A stretch of 64,000 nucleotides of DNA from Cymbidium sinense (lineage: Eukaryota > Streptophyta > Magnoliopsida > Asparagales > Orchidaceae). The stretch spans positions 18,052,923 through 18,116,922 of the forward strand of contig CM038222.1 in NCBI GenBank assembly GCA_021442155.1, in the 5' to 3' direction. The notes under the pieces are model-generated. The model had not been told where the DNA came from. It worked only from the letters and a program-made list of their open reading frames with translations, and searched no databases. Position 1 is the stretch's first letter, and the number at the start of each line of letters is the position of its first letter. Of the stretch, positions 36,601 through 48,180 are shown piece by piece. A program made the position numbers and the translations under genes.

Positions 36601-39600
36601 AACCACAAGACATACATATTTAACATTTAGGGGGAAAGAACTAAAGAAATAAAATCATGTAAACACATTCATATTAATTAAATCCTAAAGACAATCATAT
36701 AAAATAAGAAAGCTTAAAGTAAATCATAATTAATTTAATATGATTTTTGTTTGATTTTGAATTTGACTAAATTTTGAAATTGTGGATTAAGTTTGCTGTT
36801 CCTAACTCATTCCCACATATGTTTCACAATTTTGTTTAATTTTTAGATGACTAGATTCATTTTATATTTTGATTAGATTAAGGTATGAATTAAGTATCTT
36901 AATTAACCCTTACCTAAACCACCTTAGCATAGTTAACCAAATAATTATGAGCCAATGAGTTGACCTAAAACCTCAAAAGAAATTTAAATTTGCAATGCAC
37001 CTAGGAAGAAAAGGGCCTAATGCAATTTGGGTCATGATTAATTGTTAATTAAGCTTAGGGGTTTAACTTAAGTAATTTGAAAACACCGCTAAGACATATA
37101 AGTTGAGTTTTGATTTCCTTAATTGAACTCTCTTGAACACCTAAGAATCTACCCAAAGTAGATTAATTAAGTTCTAGAAAGTTTTAAAAATTTTAAGAAA
37201 TTAATTAAGAGGGTAATTAGTGAATTAACTCTTAATTAAGAGAAGATTAGGAAGGAAAAGGGGTTTAGGGAATAGCTTGGGAAATGCCCCAAATTATTCC
37301 TAATCCTCTATTCACTGGATTAAACCTTAATCGACTTCAATAAGGGAATAGAACACTAATCAAACCCTTATTTATCCTTAATTATATAAGGGGGTAATTA
37401 GGAAATGAATTATCAATTCTCCCAATTAAGCCACCAATAAATCCCAAGAATATTAGGGGAAGCAGAAGACATCACCCAAAATATACCCAAGAAGTTTGAG
37501 ATTAATTATTGGATTAAATTAGGAGTAATTAGCAAATTAAATTTCTAATAAAACCCAAAATCGAGAAAGATAATTTTCAAAATCGATTAAACTAATTTTA
37601 GAATATTCTAGATTAAATTATCTTTCAGTGAAAATTTACTTCATATTTTTTTGATATTTCTTTAGATAGATATGAATTTTTGAAGTTTAGAGGATTAATT
37701 AGAATTATTTAAACACTAATAATCCCTTAATCCAGTCTGCGTGACACATGGCGGTTGAGTCAGGTGCGCTTTTCACGCATCACCGAATGAGCGGCCACTT
37801 AAATGTCTCATCACAACATGTGTGGCAATGACGCTACGTGATTTTATATCCGTCGTTTGATCAAGGATCGAATGGCCATGAATTAACCCATGGTTTTAAA
37901 AGGTGAAATAGGATTTAAAATGTGTGTCTAATCTCAGTCATCCATCCAAAATGCATGGATGGATAGCGAAGATCATCCCTATTCATCTGTGAGGAATAAT
38001 GGAGATCATCCACTTTCAAAGGGAAGATTCAAGCTCAATCGAGCTCAGATTAGAATGAAATCTTGCACACACCATTTACCCCTAATGGAAAGCCTATCCA
38101 ATGGTCAAAATATCATGCCATTAAACTTTCTTTCTCAAAGGACCAACACCTTAAGAGTTTTGTGCTCAAAAAATGTCTAACCTCATCGAAGGTGATCATT
38201 AGCACTTGATTCCCTTAGAGGAGCTTTGTCTGGTTGAGACGAAGCTGTGGTGAGAGTATTAGCTCTTGAGGTTTATTGGATTTTTCTATGGACCAACCCA
38301 TCCTTACCTCCTTTGCAATTTTGATGGAATTGTATCTCCACTTGCCTTGGAGCTTGGGAAAGATGTTGGCTTCGATGTGATCCTGGTGAGTATGCAAAGT
38401 GAATTTGGTGGAGTTTGAGTGTGGAGTTTTGGATTTGATGGACCTCCCCTATTTTCAAAGTATGAAAACCAAGAAATGCCAAATTCAAATCCTTTCTAGA
38501 GAGATTAGGATCACTCTAAGATGGTTCCTATGACTCTAACACTCAATCGACAGTGAGGAAGTTGAATTCAAGTGGAATTAGGGGGATTATATCTCCCCAT
38601 ATGGAAATCGGGTGGCCAAAGCAATGTTTGCCATTTTGATCCAATTTCCTAGATTGAAATGTTTGTTTGAGCTGTTAGACATTTGCACATGGTCAGTTTG
38701 GGCTAAGGAGTTGAGTGGTAACCTCCCATGTGCTTCATATTGAGTGGTGGGAAGTTTTCCATATGGCTAATTCGAGCCATGTGCTCGATTTTAGCCTTGG
38801 ATCAATTTGGGTGGACCCAAACCAATTGGGTTGGGTGCACCACCCTCCATAGGGTCTACTTGACCTATTAGGAAGGTATCAAGTAGATATGAAGAAGGCT
38901 TGACCACATTCCCAATAGAGTTGACCAAAATTTATTCTATGACCTAGAGGTAGAATGGTCATTTGGATGATTTTTTAATATGGATATGTTGGGTATGTTG
39001 AGAAAATAGGTTAGTCCAAGTTTCATCGGATTTGGAGTTCATTTGATATGGTTTGGCTCATGTTGACTCATTTAGGTCAAAATGGGTCAACTTGGGTCAA
39101 GTTGACTAACTGGTCAAATTGGGTCAAACCAAGGGTTGGGTCAAGTTCATATGACCATTTAAAATGCTTTTGTGGCTTTGGTTTGATTCAATTTGGTTTA
39201 GGTTTGAATTAGGTTCATATGACTTCATTTAGGTCAAATGGGTCAAGTTGACTAATTTGACCCATTTGAGCTATTTGAGCTAGGTCATGGGTAGGTTAAG
39301 GTTTAGTTAGTAATATGAAGTGGATTTATTTCTTTTTTTCCAATCAATTTTGGTTAAGTTTGAATTTGGCTCAACATAACCCCTTTAGGTCAAGTTGGGT
39401 TCAAGGTCAATTGGGCTAGGTTAGGTCTAGGTGGCCAATTGAGGCTTTGGTCAAGTTCAACGTGATTTGGAATGAACTTGACCCACTAGTTTCAATCACT
39501 TTTGCTTAGATCAAGTTTTGACAAATTTTCACTTTTTAGGTCAAGTTGGGTCAAATAGGGTCAAGTGGCCAATTGGGCTAGGTTAGGCTCAAATGTTGAC

Positions 39601-41075
39601 TTGGTCAAGTTTAAACATAGTTCATGAATGAACTTAGATCATTGATTTCAATCAATGTCACCTATGGTGGATTTTGGCTATGTTAGGTTCCATTTTGGCT
39701 AAGTGTTGACTTGTTCAACTCTTAGGTTTGACTTGGTTTGACCCAGTTTGATTGATTGATCATCTCATGATGATTGTTGATCATGATGAGAGGCATAGGT
39801 GAGTTTGATTCAATCCTATTTGGTTAGGATTAGAATTTTGTTCATAAGTACTTTAGGTCACTTTGGGTCAAGTGAGCCTAAGTGGGTCAAATGGCTTGGT
39901 CAAAGCTTGATTTTAGTTTGATTGAACTTGCATATGAACTTATGATTGAAATATAAATCCATTTCCAAGTGGTTTGAAGTCAAATGGGTTTTGATTCATT
40001 TGATAATTTCATATTCAAAGGAAGAATATGAATGGATTTGAGGTTTATTTTTGAATTGGATTTTGGTTAAGTGATTGAAGCTTGTATTTATATTTGGATT
40101 CATGATTGTAGGGTTGATTGAATCATGAAGGAAAATCAAGAGTTTGGCTTGATTTGAAGTGGATTTGGCTAAGTTCAAGATTTTGACTTCAAAGGCTTAG
40201 GTTAGATTATGGGTGGATTTGAGTTTGATTTTTGGAAGTGGTTTTCATTGTTTGAATTTATATTTCATTTATATATATGAATATAAATGAGAATGTAAAT
40301 GGGTCATGAGAAAATATCAAGGATTTTAAGTGATTTGATCATGATCTAGGCTAAGTCTTTCAAGAGAGAATTTAAAGGACTTAGAAATTTTTTTGAAGTT
40401 TGGAGTTTGAATTTTGAATTTGGTTTGATTTATTTATATTTATATTTCATTTATATATGTGGACATAAATGAGAATATAAATGAGTTATGAAAATCCTAT
40501 GAATTTGAATTGATTTGATCATGATTTAGGCAAAGTCCTTAAGAAATTAAGGACTTAAGAAAGATTTTAAATTTGGAATTTAATTTTGGATTTGGTTTGA
40601 TTGATTTATATTTAGATTTAATTTATATATGTGAATATAAATTAGAATATAAATGAGTTATGAGAAAACCCCATGAATTTGAATTGATTTGAACATGATT
40701 TACTTTAAGTCCTTAAGAGGGAAATTAAGGACTTAAGAAGGATTTTAAATTTGGAATTTAATTTTTGGATTTCATTTGATTGATTTGTTTTTATATTTCA
40801 TTTATATATATGAATATAAATTATTTATGAGAAAATTTAAAAGATTTGAAGTGATTTGATCATGAATTAGGCTAAGTCCTTAAAAGAAGATTAAGGACTT
40901 AAGAAAGATTTGGACTTAGGAATTTCATTCATGTGTTTCAATCATGGATTTCAATCATGTGGCATTGAATTGAGTTTGGAGAAAATCAAATAAGATTGAT
41001 TTAAGGTTTGACATGAAGGAAGGAAGGTGAGGAGTGGTTCAAGCTAAGGGTAGGCAAATTTTCTTGACACCCCTA
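33695..41075 (-). mobile_element. LTR-like unit C of gypsy copy C
   Basis: About 7.4 kb with the same order as unit B: CATGTAGATCCGCAGATG at the outer end (compare CACACAGATC in B at about 21225), CCTAAGAGGTGAGGATTT (about 33964), an AT-rich middle (35480-37730), a mixed-composition zone with CACATGGC (37740-38560), a TTGGGTCAA-rich zone (38830-40000), a 178-bp tandem repeat (40220-40930) and a proximal end near 41075 with CCCTAAGGCATAACG. It sits 3' of the copy C integrase and noncoding region, where a 3' LTR is expected. No matching 5' LTR is present above 49.7 kb, so direct LTR-LTR comparison is impossible here. Confidence 0.6.
40220..40930. repeat. Tandem repeat of about 178 bp, four units, in LTR-like unit C
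   Basis: The word TATATTTCATTTATATAT recurs at about 40259, 40441, 40613 (as TAGATTTAATTTATATAT) and 40792. Each is followed by GAATATAAAT and, about 80-100 bp on, AAGTCCTTAAGA. Unit A has about three reverse-complement copies and unit B about two. Confidence 0.8.
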
Positions 41076-42402
41076 AGGCATAACGTATTCATATGGCTAA
41101 CTCTTCTAAGTCTCTAAGTCTAGGTTGAGTGTCCACCGAATCAGTAGATGTGTCTTAAGATTAAGACTACACATCCACTGAACAAATTCTCCAATCACAA
41201 GGGTGGCTACTATGAAAGGGGAACTTCCTAATCCAAAATTAACCTGGGTAGTGTCTAAATGGGGTCACAAAGGACATGATCCAAATAGAGTGCACGCAGG
41301 GAGAGGGGCCACTAAGGGCTTAGTCCAAAACCCTATAGAGATGACATGGCTATTCATATATCTAATAAGTATTCAGTGGCCAACTCAAGAAGAAAGCACG
41401 GGGACTCACATCTGCCAAGAGTGGTGTATCCATTGGGTGAGTTACTATCAGCATAGTAAACTTCAACTAACCTAAGGTGCCTATCGGTTTGCAACAATCA
41501 ACCTAGGAAGAAAGCTCAGGGAGTCACATCCTCCTATAGCAAAATTGATTGCTGGGATAGTCTATCTTTGACTCGATAAGTTGTATCCAACTTAGGGTGA
41601 TTATTGAGTGAATGACACTAGGGACTTATATCAAATCACATGTAGTTAAGAGGAAAGGAGCCTCTGGGGGCTTATCCTAAACCTCAAATATACTCGACCT
41701 AGTTAGATCATGATGATTAGTTCAAGAAGAAAGCTTAGGGACTAACATCTTCCTAAATAAAATCAATCATGGTAGCTTACTGGCTATGAAGTGAAGACTA
41801 CCATACTAACAAGGCCCTTGTTGGATTGCAACGGTCAAGTTAGGAAGAAAGCACTAGGACTCATATCCTCCAAATAAGTGACCACTGGGGTGACATACTA
41901 GGAAGGTAGCTTGTAGACCTGACCTAGAGCAACTAATGTGTGAGTGCCACAAGGGGCTTACTCCCACAGTAAAATAGCTCAAGTCAAAAGAATTATATTT
42001 GTTTTTGTGAATGTGTTAAAAGGAATAGGATGCCTCTAGGGGACTCTTACACCTACCTTAAAGACACTAGGGGATTTGAAAATGATGCCACGGATGGAAA
42101 AAAGGAATTCACACTAAGAAAGGATGCCGCTTGGGTTGTCTCACACCTGTCTTAGATGTGCTAGTCAAAATAGGATGCCTCTCGGGTTCCATTATACCTA
42201 TTCTAATAGCATTGGGAGATTGTGTTTATGTTGTGAAAGAGGGATATGATGCCACTGGGGGACTCTTACACCTACCCTAGACATGTCACGGTGGATTCAC
42301 AAGAAAAGAAAATAATGCTTCGAAAGAAGAGAAGATTTGATGAATTGAATCAAATTTTTTATTCTTTTTATTAATAATTGTTTTCAAATATAATTTATTT
42401 CA
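41076..42402 (-). mobile_element. Gypsy copy C, 3' noncoding region
   Basis: Shorter than in copy B because the equivalent of about 29630-31390 is absent. It retains the motif AGAAAGCACGGGGACTCACAT and variants (about 41392, 41506, 41730, 41842) and the four GATGCC..CTTACACCTA motifs at 42020-42290 just after the integrase stop. No coding potential seen; the frame at 41203-41475 runs through these repeats and looks incidental. Confidence 0.6.
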
Positions 42403-43571
42403 TTGGTAATATTTTTTTAGGGCGAACCCATTAATTGGAAGCATCGGGTGTTCCCCTTTACAATCAATAAGTTGATAAAATCCTCTTTGGTAGGCCTTCT
42501 CTATGACATAGGGGCCTTCCTAAGTGGGTTCAAACTTTCCTCCTATCTTTCGATGGGCAACAATTGGTCTCCTCAAGACTAACACAAGTTCTCCTACTCG
42601 AAAAGATCTAGGGTGGACCAGCTTGTTGTGAGCTTGAATCATTTTGGTTTTGTACAACTCGAGATTCTAACACACCCGTAGGTGACTCTCCTCCAAAGCT
42701 TCAAGATCTTCTAATCGTAACTTTGCATTCTGCTCTGAAGTGATCTTACTACCCAATGTTATCCTTAGTGATGGGAGCTGAACTTCTAAATGTATGATTG
42801 CCTTAAACCCATAAACTAAATAAAATGGGGGTATACTAAGTTGGAGTTCGATATGTGGTGTAGTAGGACAACAAGGTTTCAACCAATTGCTCATTCTATT
42901 ATCATTTAATATCATCAAGAATCTTCTTCAGTATCTGGATGAGAGTTTTGTTGAATGCTTCTACTAAGCCATTTGCTCTGGGGTAGTAGATGGTGGAGTA
43001 TCTCTAATCTATATCATGCCTTCTGGTGAAGCTGTTGATCTTCATGCTTTTGAATGCAGTACCATTATTGGATATAATTCATCAAGGCACCCCGAACCTA
43101 TATATGATATGGTTCCTAAAAACTTGAAGCACATGCTGAGCTATTACCTCTCTGAGTGGGATGACATCCGCCTACTTAGAAAAGTACTAGGTGGTAGCTA
43201 AGATGAATTGATGACACTTGGAAAAAGGAGGATTGATCGGACCCACAATGTGGGTACCCCAACATTCAAATGGCCATGAGGCCAATGTAGGATGTAAAAT
43301 GTTGGGTGGTTGGTGGAGGACCACACTATGTACCTAACGCTGATGGTGTCTCCTAGCTACATCCATGCAGTCTGTAATCATTGAAGGTCAATAGTATCCT
43401 AGTTGCTTGATCTTCATCTTCATCTTTGGACCAGATTGATGTGCTCTACATAGACCTGAATGTACATTGATTATAATGCCATCAGCTTCATGTTTTTCTA
43501 AATAATGTAACCACATTTGGTCAAGGACCGAGATATAGGGTACCATCAACAAGAGCGTAGGAGAGAGCTCT
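42403..43571 (-). pseudogene. Gypsy copy C integrase remnant
   Basis: Minus-strand landmarks in order: HSGLCRAHQSG (His pair of the HHCC finger, about 43450), LGYYWPSM (about 43410), HPTLASWPFECWG (about 43280), VGPINPP, YFSK, then LQLSIPPFYLVYGFKAIIHLE in a different frame (about 42840), and a C-terminal end INGFALKKYYQ followed by a stop at about 42403. Where the family has the first catalytic Asp (W-G-L-D-V-V-G-P) this copy has His (W-G-T-H-I-V-G-P). Several stops and frameshifts break the core. It lies directly 3' of the second RNase H, as expected in the pol polyprotein. Confidence 0.8.
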
Positions 43572-44426
43572 CTATTTCACCTGATGGGCTTGTGACATTT
43601 CTTGAGGTAGTTTGATGATGTTCAAGTAATCTATGAAATGTTGCCTCCAATCTAGCCCCTTGTCCATTTTGGCAATGGCAACCTCCCCTTCAAGTGAAAG
43701 TCTCTCAATGAGTTCAACATCAATAAGGGATAGGACTTGTCTATTTTGGACCCTTATTAAAATGGACTCATCTTTTGGACATGCCAATTCTTTGGCAAGT
43801 TTGGCCAAATCATCTGTTATTGCATTCTCTACTCGGGGAACCTTGTAGATGGTGACTTCGAGAATTTGGGCCAATAGCTTTATGGAATACTCGTAGTAAT
43901 GATAAAGCTTGGGTTTGAGAACCTCGTAAGACCCAGCAATCTGGTTGATGACCAATTGGGAATCCCCAAAGATGTTGATGCTCTTGACACTGATAATGAT
44001 GTTTAACTCCAAACCAGTAATCAAAGCCTCATACCCAGTTTCATTGTTGGTGCAAGGGTTGGAAAGATAGTATGAGAATATCATCACATCGCGGTCTGTA
44101 GTTAGGAGAACTATTCCTACCCTTATCTTTTCTGGGAGAATAGATTGTGGTGCTTCCCATTTATGAAAAGAAGCTCCACCATTAAAATACATATCCCATT
44201 GGCGGTAGCCGGCCTACTCTAAGTTCATGATTTATTCATTAGGGAGATCATCACTAAGTGGAGAATTAGCAGGAAGTTGGTGTGCTGCTAAGAAATCTAC
44301 TACTGCCTATCCTTTTACCGCTTGGAGGGGTATGAATGTGATATCAAACTACAAAATAATCATGGACCATCATGTCAAACATCTGAATAGCATTGGCCGA
44401 GTCATGAGATACTACAGTGGATTTGT
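43572..44426 (-). pseudogene. Gypsy copy C second (archaeal-type) RNase H
   Basis: A 206-codon open frame on the minus strand (44192-43572) has MYFNGGASF (family D-G first Asp replaced by N-G), TNNETGYEALITGLEL (catalytic Glu present), FGDSQLVINQIAGSYE (Asp present), and NAITDDLAKLA (final Asp present). This extra RNase H after the standard one is a mark of Tat/Ogre-group Ty3/gypsy elements. Upstream, 44426-44193 in broken frames, lies the tether with YLMTRPML and QAVKGQAVVDFLAAHQLP-like words. The substituted first Asp and upstream stops suggest inactivity, yet the long frame implies fairly recent decay. Confidence 0.85.
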
Positions 44427-44970
44427 TCAGGAGATCAAGTTCACCTTATGAGAAAGCATGTAGTGCCATAGCTTTTGGGAAGCAAAGATTAAAGCTAGGC
44501 AATGTTTTCCAATAGGTGGATAGTTCACCTCAATAAGAATCAGACCACGGTTGAGGTAGTAGATAGTGTTCTCCTTCCCTTCATCATCGGCTTGGGCCAA
44601 CAAAGCCCCGAGGGAATCATCTAACGTAGCAGTGTAGAAGATGAGTGGCCTACCCGGGATAGGGGCTACTAGAACTGGCAGCTTCACTAAATACTGCTTG
44701 ATATCTTCGAAGGTATACTGACACTTATCATCCAACTTAAACTTGGCATCCTTTTTAATAAGTGTTGAAAGTGACTTGCATCTCCCCGATATGTTGGAGA
44801 TAAAGCATCTTAGATATGTCAGCCATCCTTGGAAGGGTCTGAGTTGAGTTAAACTCTTAGGAGGTGGCATTTCTAAGATAGCTTTGATCTTTTCAAGATC
44901 TATTTCTATTCCTCAATGTCAAACAATAAACCCAAGGAATTTCCCTGAAGCTACTCCGAATGCACACTCC
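44427..44970 (-). pseudogene. Gypsy copy C RT C-terminal part and RNase H
   Basis: The minus-strand frame 44870-44427 reads MPPPKSLTQLRPFQG, RCFISNISGRCKSLS, ALLAQADDEGKENTIYYL and ALIFASQKLWHYML: the RT connection and standard RNase H of plant Ty3/gypsy elements. Just upstream, in another frame, is CAFGVASGKFLGFIV (about 44960-44915). The RT fingers and palm, including the YVDD catalytic box, are absent: the sequence passes at about 44965 straight into the spacer that follows the protease. The join is out of frame. The element cannot make an active RT. Confidence 0.85.
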
Positions 44971-46260
44971 AATGTCAGACTTAGGGACTTCCTTAACTAC
45001 CAAACCTTCAACTTTCTGAGATGTAAGTGAGGTTAGAGCTAAGGGTCTCAGCTGGTGCCTAATAGTCTCACATAAACTATATTTGAGTACTTTACTTTGT
45101 CTGGAGTCCTGGTCTTCGTCTCTGTCTGGATCGAAAGTCACCTCCAATGGAACCCGCTGAGAGGGGTTGGCTGGTATACTAATCACATTAGACTCATCCT
45201 CTGAGCTGGATTCCAAGTCTATGTGAATTGTAGGGGTACTCCAATGAACTGGAATATGACCTTTGTTGGTTGATGGCCAACTAGAGGGTCTTCCACCTCT
45301 GAACTACCGCTTCGCCTCTCTACACGGTGAAGGTTATCCTACCCACATGTCCATATGATGGAATGAACTGTGGGTGGAATGTAATATGTGGATCTATTTT
45401 CTCTTCAATTCCTCTTTCTTGTTGACTTGGATTTTCATTTATCTTTCCTTTTTCTTTTATCTTTTCTTTTTCTTCATTTTCTCTTTCTTTTGATTTTGAG
45501 TTTAAATTCTTTCCAAGTTCATGAGAAAGGGTGTTTTGAGGAAGATAGTAGGTCGCATCTTCATAAATCTCAACCTGTCTAACTGAAAATGGCTTTTCAT
45601 CTCCATTGACACGATAGTCAATCTCATCTTTTCTAAACTTGATGCAATGATGAAGAGAAGATGGAATGATCTTGTTCTGATGTATCCAAGACCTACCGAG
45701 CAAAGTAGTGAACGAAGTATTCAAATCAATGATGTAAAACTTGGCTTCAATCTTCCAATTACCTACCTCTAAAGGTAACACTATAGAATCTAAAGCTTGT
45801 TCACCTTGTTCATTCAATCCCCTTAATATCATCTGATCTCCTTGGAGTGTGGAGATGTCAATCCTTAAATAGGCAAGGGTCTTTAGACACATAATGTTCA
45901 CCGATGCACCTAGATCCACAAGAATTCTGGCAAGTCTGAACCTATCCATGTCGAGTGTGATGTAAAGGGGACGGTTGTGCTCTAAGTCCCCTAAAAGAAA
46001 GTCTTCATCTATAAAGGTGATCCCTTGAGCTTCTTTTATGTAATGTGCCTCCTCACCTATAGCAATCAGTTGAGCTAAACATATTTCAGGATCAAGGAGA
46101 GCCTTGATTAGTGATTCCCTCATCTCTTTGGATAAGACAAGGGCATCGTATATGCTTAGCTTATATGATAACTTTCTTAGATGAGAAAAGGCATTGTAGT
46201 CCGCCTTAGGCTAGTTTTCCACAAGCATATCCAAGGGTGGAGCATTTTGTGGAGGGCCTT
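44971..46260 (-). pseudogene. Gypsy copy C protease region
   Basis: The minus-strand frame 46123-45320 begins MRESLIKALLDPEICLAQ and includes the aspartic protease: LARILVDLGASVNIMCLKTL (family D-x-G-A/S active site, here D-L-G-A), a middle with LPLEVGNWKIEAKFYI, and TTLLGRSWIHQNKIIPSSLH, typical of plant gypsy protease ends. A Lys/Glu-rich spacer follows (KSKERENEEKEKIKEKGK). The next frame (45216-44893) is acidic (ESSSEDES..) and ends at the RT deletion junction. This is one of the best preserved domains in the window, uninterrupted for 267 codons. Alone it would act only on its own polyprotein. Confidence 0.8.
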
Positions 46261-47139
46261 CTCAATCTTCTGTACCAATGACTTATTTCCCTTTATGTTG
46301 AGGTGCTGCCCTAAGAGGTAGAACCTTGCCACTATGGAGGTCGACTTCGTTGATCACTTGTGGCATGGTAATGGAATGTTCTACCTGCACAACAGGCTCA
46401 CCTACAACTTCTTTTATGGGACCCTCAGAATTGAATGATTCCAAGTCTATCTCAAGAGGCAAACTTATATTATTCAGAGTTGGAAAATCCAATCCTGAAT
46501 CAGAAAGAGGAAGATCAGAATTATTATAGGTATTTTTACTTGAAGAGTTATCATTACAAATAGAATAAGACAACCCATCATAAGTAACATAGATGTAATT
46601 CAAACTAACTTTATTCATCAATTTCTTAGATTTTTTTGGTGATACAAAGTAGAAATCAAGTAAAGTTAGGGGGTAAGGGATTTGATGCCCTTATCTGCCA
46701 ATATAAGAGTTCTACTAGTAGAAGAAGAAGAACTAGCTAAAGTGGAAGAAGTCACTGATGTGGAAGCTTCAATTATAAGCTGGAGGCTAGACTCAGTCGA
46801 TGTTTGTGCTAATGGACTATCTTGACTGACACATGCTGCTACTGCTATTGCTACAGTTGAGCTCCCCCTTTCCTTGAGTTAGCACTGACAACTTGCAAAC
46901 CTTCTTTAGTGTTGGAGGTTTGAGCTGACTTAGGCACCTACAAGGAAAGCTTCTTGATCTTCTGGATGATCTTCTTAGAGGTTTTAGATAAAGAAATATC
47001 CCAACCTTCTTTAGTTTTGAAAGGATCACATGTATCTTTAAGGTTTACCCTAATAGAACTGGATGGTTGTTCCACAAGGTATTCCTTTGGGATAACTTTG
47101 CACCTATCTTCAAGCTATGTTCAAGCCAGTCCTTAAATA
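46261..47139 (-). pseudogene. Gypsy copy C gag-to-protease spacer
   Basis: It includes a 112-codon minus-strand frame (46621-46283) that is Ser/Asn/Asp-rich and contains VDLHSGKVLPLRAAPQ, which also appears in shortened form in copy A (about 17070). This stretch separates gag from protease in the family and shows no catalytic motif. The segment 46622-47139 is low-complexity and broken. Confidence 0.55.
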
Positions 47140-48180
47140 TGAAGTAGTCCTCCAAAACATTGCCTAGCATATAGTGGTAGGAACAAAAGTTTAGATCATT
47201 ACTTTTGCCTACTTCCTTCAGTCTCCTAGACTTGGGTAGCTGAAAAGTAGGCTTCTTTAAGAGATTCTTAAAGATTTTCCTGATTACCTCCCTCTTAAAT
47301 GATTAAGGATTATTAAACTTATCTACAAGAGTAGGAGGACCATAGCTACCTGGCGATAGGTATGTGTGCCACTACTGATGGTGGTATGGCTGAGGAGGTG
47401 GTGGTGCTGGCCATGGAGGCTACTGTGGAGGTTGATAGGGCTACCTCAATGGTGGTAAAGCAGGTGGAGGCTTCTTAGGTCGTGGTCTCTCAGACTAATC
47501 TCTAGCTGGAAGCTTCCCCTTATCTACCATTGTCACTACTCTTGACTTCTTCTCATAGACCTTTTGTGACTTTTCTTTTATCAACTAGGTTTTCAAAAGG
47601 AAATTGTTTGGCCTCTCCATGTAGACTAGCCACCTTGTTGATTAGCTTCTCAAATGTCTTGATAGTGATGCCCTTAAGCATGAAGGTGATCGGACCATGG
47701 ATATTCTTTAAAAGAATCTTAATGGCATGCTGCTCAGACAAGTATGGCTCGCATTTCATACTCAGGTTACACCATTAGAAAATATAATCAATAAGAGACT
47801 TACCTGGGTGTTGTTGTGCTATAACAAGATCACCTACAGTAACCTTTTGTTGAGCTCCAGCAAACCTCTTGATAAAGAGTTTCTCTAACTCAGCAAATGT
47901 CTTTACTGAACTGTTGGATAGTTCAGCATACCAGTTGAAAGTAATCCCTGCTAGGCTACCAACAAAGAGGTGGAATAGCAAAGCGTCACTGCCACCGACA
48001 TTGCAACAATTGGCTCTGAAGTATGTTATATGCTGCTTTGAGTTTCCACTACCATCAAAGCTTTTGAAGGAAGGTGGCACGAAACCTTTAGGATATTGGA
48101 TTGAATCGAATTCCTCTGGGTAGGGTCTACCCTTTGGAACCGATGATCCTCCCCAGGCTTGAGCCAATGCTTCCTTCACT
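47140..48180 (-). pseudogene. Gypsy copy C gag (capsid and degenerate zinc knuckle)
   Basis: Minus-strand frame 48179-47775: YPKGFVPPSFKSFDGSGNSK, HITYFRANC, DALLFHLFVGSLAGITFNWY, KTFAELEKLFIKRF and QQHPGKSLIDYI, the plant retrotransposon gag (capsid) signature, ended by a stop. A further frame (47759-47553) continues with ILLKNIHGPITFMLKGITIK. Near 47205-47145 a CSYHYMLGNVLEDYFIFKDW stretch matches the CxYH..GH..CxxLKD knuckle of Tat-group gag, with the last Cys replaced by Tyr. Gag would form the virus-like particle. At least two stops split this copy. Confidence 0.75.

Noticed and set aside
45388..45582. Leu/Phe-rich membrane protein on the + strand
   Set aside because: Reverse shadow of the Lys/Glu-rich spacer after the gypsy protease.
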